Made by a program: the position numbers and the translations under genes. DNA of 64,000 bases from Podospora bellae-mahoneyi (lineage: Eukaryota; Ascomycota; Sordariomycetes; Sordariales; Podosporaceae), in NCBI RefSeq assembly GCF_035222275.1, contig NC_085885.1, positions 806,001-870,000 of the forward strand. The letters run 5' to 3'. This document shows, in pieces, positions 1-12,415 of this stretch. The notes under the pieces were generated by a model. The model was given only the letters and a program-made list of their open reading frames with translations, did not search any database and had not been told where the DNA came from. Every line of letters begins with the position of its first letter. Within the stretch, counting starts at the first letter, position 1.

Positions 1-512
1 TATGTCACTCCCGGCGGGGGGGCGATGTATGGGAGTAATGGGACGAACGAGCATAATGCCAGGCGCTGTCACTTGACGTTTGTTTGCCCTACGCGGGGTG
101 TTACTCACGGGTTGGCGGGGTATTTTGAGTCGACGCTTTATGAGAGCCAGTTGGAGGGGGGGGGAGAGGGGAAAAGGGTGGAGATTAGCATCTTGCCTGA
201 TCAGATCGATAGGAAGAGTAGGGATATGATTAGTTGGTTCCCCATCTTTTTTCCGCTCAAGGTATGTAACATTCGCAAAAGGAGAATGGGAGGTGGGGGG
301 AGGACGGTTTTGCTGACATGACGCACGATTAGAAACCGCTGTACTTTCCTCAGGACGCCGAGTTGGAGGTTAGCATGTGGAGGCAGACGGACGACACAAA
401 GGTTTGGTATGAGTGGCTGATCGAGGTGTACGCCTGGGTTGGGCCGCAGACGAGGATCAAGGTGGGGGCGAGCGAGATGCATAGTAGTAAGAAGGTTGCT
501 TGTTTGATGTAG
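1..512 (+). CDS. PRMT5: Protein arginine methyltransferase 5 (Skb1/Hsl7/PRMT5), C-terminal end, 5' truncated by window
   Basis: This is the 3' part of a gene entering from the left edge in frame 1. Exons are 1-261 and 333-512. The intron at 262-332 has a GTATGT donor and a TAG acceptor and joins FPLK to KPLYFPQDAELEV. The visible residues carry the C-terminal beta-barrel signatures of PRMT5: HGLAGYFES, a LYESQLEGG-type segment, SILPD, a MISWFPIFFPLK block, and a final YEWLIEVYAW strand. PRMT5 makes symmetric dimethylarginine on Sm proteins, histones and other targets, and in yeasts also acts in cell-cycle control (Skb1, Hsl7). The SAM-binding and double-E loop lie outside the window, so catalytic residues cannot be checked. 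Convergent with the SmF gene; SmD-type Sm proteins are known PRMT5 targets, but adjacency here is probably chance. Confidence 0.9.
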
Positions 513-1000
513 TTATGTTGGATGGTAGAGCGGATATATGGTAGGCTAGGGAAAAGAAAGGGTGTTTTAAAAAGTCGGTTTTGAATTGCTACTTTGAGAT
601 ATCTGACTCTTTGGTTTTGGCCCCATTGTGTCAGCAGAGAGAGAGAGAGGTATCGACAGAGAGCGAAGAAACCTCTTACCATTTTTTATCTCTATCATGG
701 AAGATTTTATGTAACGCCTTTTTCTTTTTCTTTTTCGCCGCCCTTCATCCCCTTCTCCCACTTGCTCTTTGCGCCGCAGAATGTCCTCCTCCCCTTCTGT
801 TGGGCCAGTCAAGTTATCGTGATAACACTGGCGGCAATGTGGAAATGTTTTGCGCCGTCATCGTCTCGTTGGTATTAACCTCCCCCCCCCCGCCCATGTG
901 AGATCCAGTCCCTCCCCAATCGCGACCTCGCGTCAATGTCCTATTGCGTTCTCAATCCATCCCACTCTCGATCTTAAAACTTCAGCCCCACGCCCGCCGC
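513..1000. other. Intergenic, convergent 3' regions
   Basis: This 488 bp stretch separates the stop codons of the PRMT5-like gene (+) and the SmF gene (-), so it should hold both 3' UTRs and terminators. It contains T-rich and C-rich tracts. Overlapping open frames here are short and show no recognisable product. Confidence 0.6.
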
Positions 1001-1350
1001 TCACTCCTCCATCTTCGTATCCCCCCCTTTGTCCCCCCCCTCAGCACCCCTTACATAAAGCACATTATTACACCGGATCAGGACCTGGCCGAGGGTGCCC
1101 GTGAACTTTTGCTCAATGAACTCCTCCGTGTTGGCGAGCTGGATGTTCATGTAGGAGTCGATGCTCTGTTTTGTTTTGCCGTCGTCATATCGTCAGTGTA
1201 CCGATTGTTTCTTTTGCACTTTTGGGATAGAAAACATACGACTAATCTCCCCTTGTACTCTGTCTCGTTCCACTTTAGGCGGACGATCACGTCCTTGTTG
1301 ACGAGGTCTTGGAGGAAGGGCCGGGGGTTGACGGGGACGAAGGAGGACAT
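1001..1350 (-). CDS. SMX3: Small nuclear ribonucleoprotein F (SmF)
   Basis: This is the Sm-fold protein F of the spliceosomal snRNP core, which forms the heptameric ring around the U1, U2, U4 and U5 Sm site with the other Sm proteins. Exons are 1240-1350 and 1001-1165 on the minus strand; the 74 nt intron (1166-1239) has a GTATGT donor and a CAG acceptor. The product is 91 residues, close to the usual 86-90. The Sm1 motif is seen around residues 15-37 ([16 protein letters not shown], then NETEYKGRL) and Sm2 near the end ([13 protein letters not shown]), after the SmF-typical DSYMN and ANTEE segments. The C-terminal tail is a short Gly/Asp/Lys-rich extension. The ATG begins the conserved [13 protein letters not shown] stretch directly, so the start is secure. 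The symbol is the yeast name. Confidence 0.93.
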
Positions 1351-2096
1351 TTTTGCTTTTTCTCCCCCGCTGACTGTATGTGGTGATAGATGTGTGGTGG
1401 GCGGGAGCCGTTGTCGTCGTCGTCGTCGTCGTCGTGGTGATTGATGATGGTGGTGGTGGATAGTCAGTCGATAATTAGTTGATAACAGCGAATGCGACCA
1501 GCAAGCAAGTAAGCTTGGGGGAAATTTTGGCTTGGCATTTTGCGCAACTGGCGCGGCGCGCAACCGCGTCGTTGGTTGGTTTGGGTAGGTGGGCAGGTGG
1601 CTGGCGGATGGCACGGGCTGGCATCACTCAAACACACTTTCTTACTCATCACAGATGTTCGTAAATGTAGTTTTTGGAAAAATAATCATAATAATAATAC
1701 AAAATACAGCTCAGTATAAACATTCAGCAAATTCAAGGAGTTTCATTAACCCACCCAACCCTCATCTCACACCGCCGTTGAAGAGTCCAATTCCCGTCCC
1801 CGGTCATCCACCCATCCACCCCCTTTTCAAAAAAACCAAAAAAGTCATGATATAACCTATCCAAAGTCCGTCTAACATAGCCCCAAATAATCCATCCATC
1901 CCCAATAATCACGCTGATGAAATACCCGCCCGTTTCCCAAGTAAAATCAAACATGAAAAGCCACCGTTCCCGAAGTCCAAATCCCAGGAATGATATAATA
2001 TAGGAAACAGATCTTCCACCCCCCCAACTTCCTCACTCATGCTTTTTGATCTTGCTTGTTTACCCTCACCTCCCCAGGTAATCACCACCCTCCCAA
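1351..2096. other. Intergenic; SmF 5' region and 3' region of the membrane-protein gene
   Basis: It holds the promoter side of SmF (minus) and the 3' UTR of the next minus-strand gene. A short (GTC)n run lies at about 1411-1437, and an A/T-rich patch at 1676-1735 may mark 3'-end formation. No coding frame is convincing. Confidence 0.5.
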
Positions 2097-3473
2097 TCAC
2101 AACCACCCCAACGGACTCGCCGCCCCCCTCCCCAGCCTCGTATCCGTCAACCCGCCACTACTCCCCGTAGCCTGCGTGACCCCCGTCCACCCGGTCATCC
2201 CACTCTCCGGACTCGCCGCCCTTTCCCTCTCAACCGGCACCTCCGCCTCCAGCTCGGCCGGCGCCCTCGTCCCGATGGGAACTTGAATCCCCACCCCGTA
2301 CATCACCCCGCTATCCCCCCTCCCATGGCTCCTTTTACTTTCATACGTCCTCACACTGCCCGGACTGTGCAGCAAGCTCTGGCTTCTCTTCCCGTACCCA
2401 CCACCCAGCCTTGGGGAAGGCTCCTCCGATAGCTCGTACGGTGGCGGGATGGCACGGTAAGAAACCGATTTTTCTTTGGGAGGGACGGGGGGTGCTTCGG
2501 CGTGCTCGGGAATGGTGTTGTGGTGCATTCGGGAGGAGGATCGATGGGAGCGTTGGGAGCGGTAGGATGGTGTTGGGGCTGTGTGTTGACTGTTTGTGTC
2601 GTCGTAGAAGGTATGGTGGGGGTGGGAGCGGGTGCTGTAGCGTGAAGGGGCGCCGCTTCCGGGTTGGGGAGGTTTTTGTTGGGGGGCGTATTGTTTCCTG
2701 CGACGGCGCATGTAGCACCAGAGACATAGCGAGGAAAAAATGATGAAAAACCCCAGGCCGCCGCCGACGGCGATGCCGATTATAGCTGTCGAGCTTAGGC
2801 CGGTGGACGAGGAGCTGGTGTTGTCTGGGGGGAGGAGGACGTTGGTTGCGGGGGGGATGGTTGCTGTTCGGGAGGGGCTGACGGCGTTCTAGATAGGGGG
2901 TTAGTATGTACACGGACGAAAAGGGGGAAGGGGGAGACATACGGAGAGATCAGAGGCTTGGAAGCGGATCTGAACTGCATAGGCCGATATCGCGCCTCCT
3001 CTGAGAGTGACGGTTGCAGTGCTGGCGATGGTGGAGTTTTTGATGACGATTGGCTTGAGTTCGCCGGCGCCGCCTTGCCAGACCGTGGTGCATCCTGATT
3101 CCGGCTTTGATTCGGTTGCGCAGGTGTATTCGACACCATAGCTGGACGTGCATGTTAGCGCTCAATTTTTCCGTGAGCGTGAGATATCAACATACTTTGG
3201 ACAGCAGGCAATGGCGGTTTCCGTCACGGTGCTTGATGTGCGAATACTCGAGCATGCAGCTGTATACTCCTGCGGGCAGAACCCAGGCGAGTAGTATTTT
3301 GTCGGTTCTGGATCATAACCACTCGGGAAACAGTCTTTATGTGTTGGGAATAGCGGCCCCTGAACATAACTCGACTCCTTATCCCCCTCAAAAACCTCGT
3401 AAAAGTTGGAAAGAACCGTCGCACAACTCGACGGAGCCGAGAAGGTCGTGGTCAACGGACCGATGGCCGCCAT
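2097..3473 (-). CDS. Uncharacterised single-pass membrane protein with Cys-rich ectodomain
   Basis: Three exons give 422 residues: 3196-3473, 2943-3141 and 2097-2888. Introns are 3142-3195 and 2889-2942, both 54 nt with GTATGT donors and CAG/TAG acceptors. Residues 1 to about 160 form a Cys-containing domain (SYVQGPLFPTHKDC, SPGFCPQEYTAACSS, TAIACCPNYG, YTCAT). A Pro/Ser/Thr-rich linker follows. One membrane helix begins near residue 188 (AIIGIAVGGGLGFFIIFSSL) and is stopped by CYMRRRRK. The remaining roughly 200 residues are a polar tail rich in Pro, Ser, Arg and His. The start ATG is preceded by an in-frame stop and there is no signal peptide, so an N-out orientation led by the single helix is likely. 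The layout resembles cell-surface sensor-like proteins common in filamentous ascomycetes; no function is known to me. Confidence 0.8.
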
Positions 3474-5459
3474 CTTTGAGCCGCCCGCTCGTTGTTATCC
3501 GATATCAATTCGTCGTCAAACCATCCAATGTCACAGCTGCTTGGCGTTGATGTTTCGTCCTCGACAAAAAGTTGCACAATTCCTTGGTGTTTGTCGTTTT
3601 AGAGTCTTGTCGTCTAAAGAGATGAGATGACGAAAAGAAAGATAGACAGAAAATGCAGAAGAGAGAGAGGGAGGGAGAGAGAGAGAGGAGAGGAAAGATT
3701 AACGAGACCCAGGCCCAACGGCGCAATTTCCATTCCCAGAAGGGACTTGGGTGCAGCACCGCCGGGGGGTTTTCTGCACGCCGCTCTCGTGCTCACACGC
3801 TCGGCGACTGAACCCACCTTTTCCCCCTTCCCTGACCACCTCCTGGTGCGTTGGGGTCCGGAGGCGGCGAGGCGGCACCGTATTGATAGCTCTGCAGACA
3901 ACTGATGCTGCTGAGCTGCTGAATCGAGTCTACTGCTGGCAAAAGAGCTCTCTACCTTTTTGACACGAAGCATTGAAGCAACCCTTGGGGTTCGGGCATC
4001 TCGGCCATCTTCTGGCTCCCTTTGGGATGCGATGGCGGCAAATTGACCAATGGAAACAGGTGTGGTTTTTCTAGCAAACTCAGCCCCCCTGTTTACCAAC
4101 TGGTGCAAGTTTGTTCCTCTGTCAGGTCCGGTTTGTGTCTGAGCAAAAAAGAGTGACAGCAACAGGTCCAGGTCTCTGGGAAACGGCACAGAACGTCGGG
4201 GATCGTGGCTGAATGCGACTTTACTGGTGTTGCTGACCTCAGAGCCCACTTCGAGGGGGAGGTAGGTAGGTACCTGACGTGTAAAAAAAGCGACGGGTCC
4301 AGAAGGCGGGGAGCCCGTGTTCCAAGCGCATTTTCTCTCAGACTGTCCCCCTCATCTTTGCCGCGTTGCTACTTGACCAGCTGGACCTCCTGAGAGTTGA
4401 TCACGTCGTGATTGTTTCCAGTAGAGAGACACGGGAGGTTGATATTCAGATGTCGTAAAGCTGAGACCAATGCCTTTCGACAGTTTTTCTTCAACAACAA
4501 TGCATTTGTTCATGGAGAGTCCAAGACATGAACCCTGCACCACCGCCAGCCTTGCAGGGCCCCAACCGATGGCGACCAACGCGCTACCCGTCGATCCAAA
4601 GAAGCGTGTGGGGCCTCGTCTATCCACGACGAACCACGACGACGTCCTTTCAGCTAGCTGTCTTTCTGTCAGTATGAGCTCATAAGAAACACTATCAATT
4701 GAAATATTCTTCATGATGCTGGAGAAACAACAACATCAAACTGACCGACACGGAGAAAGCTTCCGCTTGTCCAGTGAGCAACATCACAGCTGACAACTGA
4801 CAAGTTGAGCTGGACGTCAGCACACCAAACATGGATGGATTTGTTCCAGCGTTTCGATAATCGTCCAACCCGGCTAGACTCCCTTGGCGTTGCAATAGCG
4901 GATCACATCCCTGCAAGCACTTACGGCGATCCTGCTGATTGGCCCCGCCCTCTTGTCAAATGTCGGTGCACGTGCCATCTGTTTATCACAATCTTCTTAT
5001 CGGTCTTCTCCAAGCTTTATCAGTTCGAGGAGCACTTGACGGCAGCTTTGCTTTCCATGTCGTGCTTTCTGGGTCGATACCTACCTACCCCTCATCTTTC
5101 CCCCGCCGAAAGCAGGTCTGACTCGTTGAGCACACCATGCACACCGGACAAAGAGGCCAGTGGGAGAGAGTCAGGCTGGTGGTGGAAAGCTCCGAGGAGA
5201 GCACTTGAGTTGGAGCTTTCCTTGTTTATTGCGTGCCGGACTCGGTGAGAGCTTCCACCAGGCTCGGAGAAGAAGAGAATTCTCAAAAGAAGTCTGTCTT
5301 TGGGCCCTTTTCCCCCCTTCTCTCTCACCTACCTCAGGATACTTGAATCAGTCACTGTAGTACCTGTCCCCTAGAACCTCACTTCTGTCTCCTCTGCCTC
5401 TGCATGTGTTAACCACCACCGCCCAATTTATCCCTACACATCCTGATCGCCTCGACAGG
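3474..5459. other. Divergent intergenic region (about 2.0 kb)
   Basis: It lies between the minus-strand membrane protein and the plus-strand phosphatase-like gene, so it should contain both promoters and 5' leaders. A purine-rich AG/GGGA tract is at 3655-3700. Several frames stay open for up to 211 codons (3614-4249, minus), but the translation is low-complexity with no recognisable domain. No RNA gene was seen. Confidence 0.5.
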
Positions 5460-7251
5460 ATGGCCCCCCTCTCTTCCTCGACGGTCCTCGTCGCCGCTCT
5501 CCTGGCAACAACCACCCTTGCGCAATCCAACGTGCGAGTCTGGTCCTCCGTCGCTTGGATCCTCTACGGCGACCGCACCCCTTTGCTGTCAGACAACCCA
5601 ACCCTCACCCCCCTCGGCGCGCAACAGCTCAAAGCCCAAGGCGCCGCCCTGCGAACCCGTTACCTTTGGAAATCCTCCCCTGACGACGACGACGACGATG
5701 ACATCGATAGTAACGGCCTCGACGACATCGCCCCCATCCACGGAATAGAGCAATACACCATCAACAACCGCCAGCTCAGAGCCATGTCCACCACCGACAC
5801 CTACAACATCGCCTCGGCCATGGCCTTCTTCCAAGGCCTCTACCCCCCCACCACCATCAAACCATCCAACTCCACCGGCGGTGCCATCGCCGCCACCCTA
5901 GCAAACGGAACAACAATGACCTACCCCCTCGACGGCTACCAATACCCCCAAATCCAAACCCTCTCCCGCCTCTTCAACCCAGACTCCATCTACCTCGACG
6001 GCTCCTCCCACTGCCCTTCCTTTTTGCAGTCCATGGCCAGTTTTCCAAGCGAAGAAACCCCCTCGTCCAACCTCTCCACCTCGTCCTCCTTTTACGCAAG
6101 CCTCTACCCCCGCATCTTCAACTCTTCCTCCCTGCCCTTGGACCAGCTCGACTTTCTACAGGCCTACAACATCTACGACTACGCCGCCTACCACCACCTC
6201 CACAACCCGTTGCTATCTCCCCTTTTTGCCGAAGGTGAACTCCCCCGCCTCCGCTCCCTGGCCTCGAGCGAAATCCGCTCCCGCCACGGGAACCTCTCCC
6301 TCCCCATCAGGACCATCGCCGGGCGCACCTTGGCAAGCTACACAAAATCCCTGCTGGTAGACAACATCCGTTCGGCGGGTTTCACCAGCAAGCTCAACCT
6401 CCTCTTTTCGTCATTCGAGCCCTTTGTTGCGTTTTTTGCGCTGTCGAGGCTGGATGCAGGCGCGAGCAGGGAGCTGTTTCGTGAGCTCCCTTACCCGGGG
6501 GCGGTGATGCTTTTTGAGCTCTTCAGCACGGTGAATACGACCAAGGGGAGGGATGGGGAGGAGGAGTACCCCGAGGTTAAGGACCTGAAGGTGAGGTTTC
6601 TGTATAGGAATTCCAGTGCGAGCGAGGCGAGGTTGAGGGTTTATAGTTTGTTTGAGACCGGGGTGAACTACCCGACTTTGGAGTTTTTGGATTTTGAGAG
6701 GAAGATGGGGGGGGTGGGGGTCAAGGGGGGGTGGGAGGGGTGGTGTGGGAGTTGTGGGTCGGGGGTTGGGTTTTGTGAGAGGCGGAGTGCTGTTGATGAT
6801 GATGAGGGGGTGGAAGGGGAGGTCTTATGGGCGGAGTGGAAGGGGGGGGATGGGTCCTGCTGCTGCGGGGGCGGTTGGGGCGGCGGTCACGGTTGGGGTT
6901 TTGGGGTTGGTGACGGGGTTGGTGATGTGGTTGGGGGGGGTGAGGTTTTGTGCTGTTGGGAGGGGGGATGGGTTGAAGGGGGGGTTCAAGGGGGATAGGA
7001 AGGGTGGGGATCAGGATGTGGAGTACGGCGGACGGGGGCAGAAGAAGGGGAGGGTGGGGAGTTGGGAGTTGAGGAATGGGAAGAAGGTGGTGGAGGGGGT
7101 TGGTGAGGGGGTGGAGGAAACGGGGACGGGGGCGAGGGTGGAGGTGCCTGATCGGAGTCATTTACGGGCTGTGGGGGGGAGATGGGAAGAGGATGATGAT
7201 GATCGGTTGAGTTTGTATGGGCGGGAGCCGGTGAAGGCGCGGGAGTTTTAG
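5460..7251 (+). CDS. Histidine acid phosphatase-like membrane protein, probably non-catalytic; apparent frameshift
   Basis: Residues 1-21 are a signal peptide (MAPLSSSTVLVAALLATTTLA). The next segment aligns with the start of the branch-2 histidine acid phosphatase/phytase family (WILYGDRTPLLS, then LTPLGAQQL), but the catalytic RHGxRxP is LYGDRTP at residues 35-41, and the family's C-terminal HD pair is replaced near SSFEPFVAFFAL. Many NxS/T sites are present. A Cys motif WCGSCGSGVGFC precedes a predicted helix (AAAGAVGAAVTVGVLGLVTG) and a basic cytoplasmic tail ending YGREPVKAREF. The N-terminal frame runs past the Cys motif and the helix/tail continue in the next frame; the switch falls at or before the run of eight G at 6842-6849. 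I found no GT-AG intron of suitable length there, so this is a true frameshift or a homopolymer error. A surface-located, catalytically dead role is inference. Confidence 0.75.
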
Positions 7252-8873
<1,622 letters not shown>

Positions 8874-9583
8874 TTAGTCCTTCTTGCACACGCCATCATC
8901 GCAGATGACACGGAAACCCTATCACAAACATATTCAGTATATCTTCGCTCTTCTCACAAATCATCATCAACTCCCGTCCAACTCACCAAAAGCTTCCCCG
9001 GCTTCCTCTCCTTGGCACAATCCGCTCCCCCCGCAATAGGGAAATGTCTCTTGAGCGTCGGCAAAAACGTTGTAGGAGAAGAATTAAACATGATCGGCCC
9101 GTTGGGAGCTCTCTTGCGGAAGTAGTGAATGGTATCCTCGAACCTCTCTGTCAGACCCACATCCGTAGTCCCGCGCTCCCCGAAGCCAACTCCGGTGCCA
9201 TCCCAGCAGTCAATATCCGCGAATTGCGCCTCCAGCACGGAAAGAGGCTGCTCGGGACCAAAGAGGACCATACGGACGTTGTAGCCGGAGTTGACGAGAA
9301 GATTGGTGTCGTTTGCGAGGATGGCTTCGATCATTTTGGGGTCGAATCCGCCGGCTTTGACGATGGGGTGGTAAGGGGGGATGCCGACCAGGAGGAGGTT
9401 GGCTTCGCCGCATTGGACGGGGCGGGGGCGGAAGAGGAATTTATCGATGCTGGCGTTGTTGACATCGGTGGTGTTGTCCACGGCGCGGGGGGTATGGGTG
9501 ATGTGGGGGATGGTCGGGGGGTGGCCGATGTTGATGGCCATGACTGTGGTCAGGAGGACCAGGGTGAGGAGGAAGTTGATCAT
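8874..9583 (-). CDS. Small secreted protein of unknown function
   Basis: Exons 8987-9583 and 8874-8918 encode 213 residues; the 68 nt intron (8919-8986) has a GTGAGT donor and TAG acceptor and appends GFRVICDDGVCKKD. I place the start at the ATG at 9583 because it begins a compact signal peptide (MINFLLTLVLLTTVMA); an in-frame ATG at 9634 would add 17 residues before it. The mature part has five Cys (QCGEAN, DIDCWDG, ADCAKE, VICDDGVC) and several NxS/T sites (NNTT, NNAS, ANDT, FNSS). A central region reads LLLVGIPPYHPIVKAGGF, and HYFRKRAPNGPIMFNSS lies downstream. I do not recognise the family. Size, signal peptide and Cys content fit a secreted small protein, effector-like at most by analogy. 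A TATA-like element lies about 290 bp upstream. Confidence 0.75.
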
Positions 9584-11297
9584 GATGATTGGGTCTTGGA
9601 CCAAATAGCGAAGGATTGGAAACTTCAGGTGCATTGGTGGGATGGAGAAGAGAGAGGGTTGTGAGGAGAGGTTTGGTGGCAGTGAAAGCAGACCAGAGCT
9701 GTGCGGACTGAGTTCTTGTTGTGGTTGAAAGAGAGAGGGCAGAAGAAGGAAGAGGAGAAAATAAAGACTCGAGGATCCTGCGATTCACCTTGAAGAGAGA
9801 TCCACTTTAGTCGCTGCTTGCTCTCGACATCCAGATCAGACGAATCAGGTGAAACGGAGTGAACAGTGAATATATAACAACGGCAGCGTACAGTACGTAT
9901 CCTGGGGCGTGATCAGCACTTGCTCCGCTTCCTGGTCAGTTTGGCCGTTAATGGCTGTCAAATAATTTCATCTGATGTCTGAACTTCACCCTTTTATCTC
10001 TTCAGCTTCGTCGGCGCTTCAGCGAAAGACATTGTAAGTGAATAGTTATGTGCTTGAAACAAGTCAGTATTAAGCCAATGAGAGACTCTCTTGTCAGTGA
10101 ATAAGGTGCCAACAAGCAGAATTGAATGAGATATGAGGATATGCTGGCAACGGGGGAGAAGGAGATATACTACTAGAATCACAGCAGAGAGATGAAAATG
10201 ACCACGATGGCAGCGGGGTATATTGGGTGAATCATGTCATTTATCAAGCGATAACTCTCCGTGACCACTCCCTCTTGGTGTGAGAGTGAGCCCCGTAAAT
10301 GGGACCTGGGAGAAAGGCAACCCAGTGATCAATCACAGAAATAATTCACACCTACGGAAGCCAAGGGTGCTGATAGTCTCGGTCTTCCAAAGAACAAAGC
10401 AGCTGTGGTTTGCTCCACGTCCCTATCCTCGAGTCTCAAACTAGGTATCCATTAATGAAACCCATGGGAAGACGCCGTTTACATCTTACATGCACCCATC
10501 TCGACCAAGCTGTTGAGGCACCAGAATCTTTGTGACCCATATTCATTGACAATCAGGTCCCCTGATGATATCTCGACCTTGTAGCATTGGCCAAAGTCCA
10601 ACCTAATAAACAGAAGCGGACAGTTAATTCTGACGGTAATACAAGCCAGCCCAACGCGCCGGTGAGGTCAACTGCAAGACCCAAACCACATAGGCACAAT
10701 TGGGCCGATGCTCAAGCACGCGGCAGCACTGAGTGGAAACACCTGCCAGCCAGACTTACACCAGAGAATGGAGCAAGACAAACCACAGTAACATGAAGGT
10801 GATGCCAATTGCCCCCGAGATCCAGCGGCGATATTCCCACTTCGCAGTTCACCATCAAATATCACAACAAAAAAAATTATAATCCCCTCCAATTCACCAC
10901 AAAGGCTAAAGTCAACTGCAACAGTGCTATAGAAGAACCAAGTAAGAAAGCGAAGGTGGTATCAGGTATCATGAACCAAAAAGTCGTAGCAACTACCAAT
11001 CCAAAAAAGCAAGATGCAAACTGCCAAGATGGCATCTCTCTCTCGCTGGCACGCTCTCTTCTCATAACCCCCCTCATTAAACCATCGTCGTCATGCCAAT
11101 CCATAACTCACTTCCTTCCACCCATTCCGATCCATGTACAAAAAAAAAAAGGGGGTATCGACTGTGATCGTGGCGGCGGGGTATAGTAAAATCATAATGT
11201 TGTATCGTTCCGTCTCTTTTTTCGTGTGTTTTTTTTTTCTTTTCCCGCTCATTTTCATGATTTGGTCTTCGGAAATCTCCGTCATCAACCATTCGAC
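9584..11297. other. Intergenic region (1.7 kb)
   Basis: It separates the start of the secreted-protein gene (minus) from the stop of the stomatin gene (minus). It holds the TATA-like element near 9.87 kb and A- and T-rich tracts near 10.87, 11.14 and 11.23 kb, the last ones possibly part of the stomatin 3' UTR. No coding or RNA gene was seen. Confidence 0.5.
9869..9877 (-). promoter_or_regulatory. TATA-like element of the secreted-protein gene
   Basis: The minus strand reads TTATATATT here, about 290 bp upstream of the ATG at 9583. Position and composition fit a core promoter with a leader of roughly 250 nt; no transcript data support it. Confidence 0.4.
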
Positions 11298-12415
11298 TCA
11301 GATATTCTCAATAATCCGGGCATTAATCGCCTGCTGAAAGCCGGGATCAGTGCTGCTGCTCCCCTCGTCAAAAGTGTTGTAGTTCTTGTTTCCCGACCCC
11401 CCAGTCAGCGAATTCTCGAATTGTTGGGTGCTCGGCATAGTCTGATTAGCAGCAGGCAAGAAAATAACCTTGCTGTTCGCACTCTTGGCCATAGCCTGCA
11501 TCGCCTCCAGGTAGCGAATCTGCATGGCAGGGGCAGAAGACAAGATATCAGCCGCCTGCCTCATCAGCTTGGCAGCCTCGACCTCTGCCTTGGCGGCAAT
11601 GATCTTGCTTTCACCGATCCTTTTGGACTGGGCGGCCATGGAAAGAGATTCCTGGAGTTCGTTGCTGAAGATGATGTCCTTGATGAGCATGCTCTCCACC
11701 TGGACACCCCAGCCGGCGGCGACGTCTTCGATGATTTCCCCGATGGACTGGGCAAGTTCCTCGCGGCGCTCGATGACGTCTTGAAGGACGCGGGCGCCGA
11801 CGACGTGGCGGAGGGTGGTTTGGGTGCGCTCGATGAGGGCTTGGCGGACGTTGGTGATGCCGAAGGCGGCCTTGTGGGGGGCTACGATGTGGTAGTAGAT
11901 GACCGAGGTGAGGTGGACACTGACGTTGTCTTTGGTCATGCAGACTTGCTTTGGGACTTCGACGATCTGGATCTTGACGTCGACTTGGATGAGGCTCTCG
12001 GACAAGGGGTTGACTTTGACGAGACCGGGGTCGACAGCCTTGTAGAACTTGCCGAACTTGGTGACGAGACCGACGTGGCCTTGGCCGACGGATTTGTATG
12101 GGTTGGGACAGCAGACGCAGCATGGGACTGCACCGAGGGTGCCGATGAGAGTACCGATGCCGTTAACTAGAGGGTTGAGTGGTGTTAGCTGCGGTGAAGC
12201 TCCCGAAGTTTGTGTTGCTGTATCATCAAGTACACACCCATGCTGCCATACCAGCCCTTGGGGTTAGCATTTGCGTCGACGACCGTGGCATAGCTTCTCT
12301 GCAAATCCTCAGGCTTGGGAGGAACCACAGCTACCATGTTGCCCTGAGGCTTGAAACCGCCATTGAGTGTCTCTGAGCCCTTGCCCTTGGGGATGCTCCG
12401 AGTGTCGCTGGACAT
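11298..12415 (-). CDS. Stomatin family (SPFH/band 7) membrane protein
   Basis: Exons 12238-12415 and 11298-12166 encode 348 residues; the 71 nt intron (12167-12237) has a GTGTGT donor and TAG acceptor and splits the codon after GSM. The N-terminal 58 residues are polar. A short hydrophobic segment follows (NGIGTLIGTLGAV) with a CCVCC cysteine cluster that could be palmitoylated, then PNPYKSVGQGHVGLV, the start of the SPFH domain. The domain continues through KIQIVEVPKQVCMTKDNVSV, an ALIERTQTTLRHVVG block and the stomatin-signature EIIEDVAAGWGV stretch, and ends in an Ala-rich coiled-coil (AAKAEVEAAKLMRQAADIL). This matches stomatin rather than prohibitin or flotillin. Stomatins are monotopic scaffold proteins of cholesterol- or ergosterol-rich plasma membrane. 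The hairpin insertion and palmitoylation are inferred. Confidence 0.9.

Noticed and set aside
944-1444. 166-codon plus-strand open frame
   Set aside because: It is antisense to the well-supported SmF gene.
3614-4249. 211-codon minus-strand open frame upstream of the membrane-protein gene
   Set aside because: Low-complexity Ser/Leu tail from a purine-rich tract, no domain, and it lies in the expected promoter/leader region.
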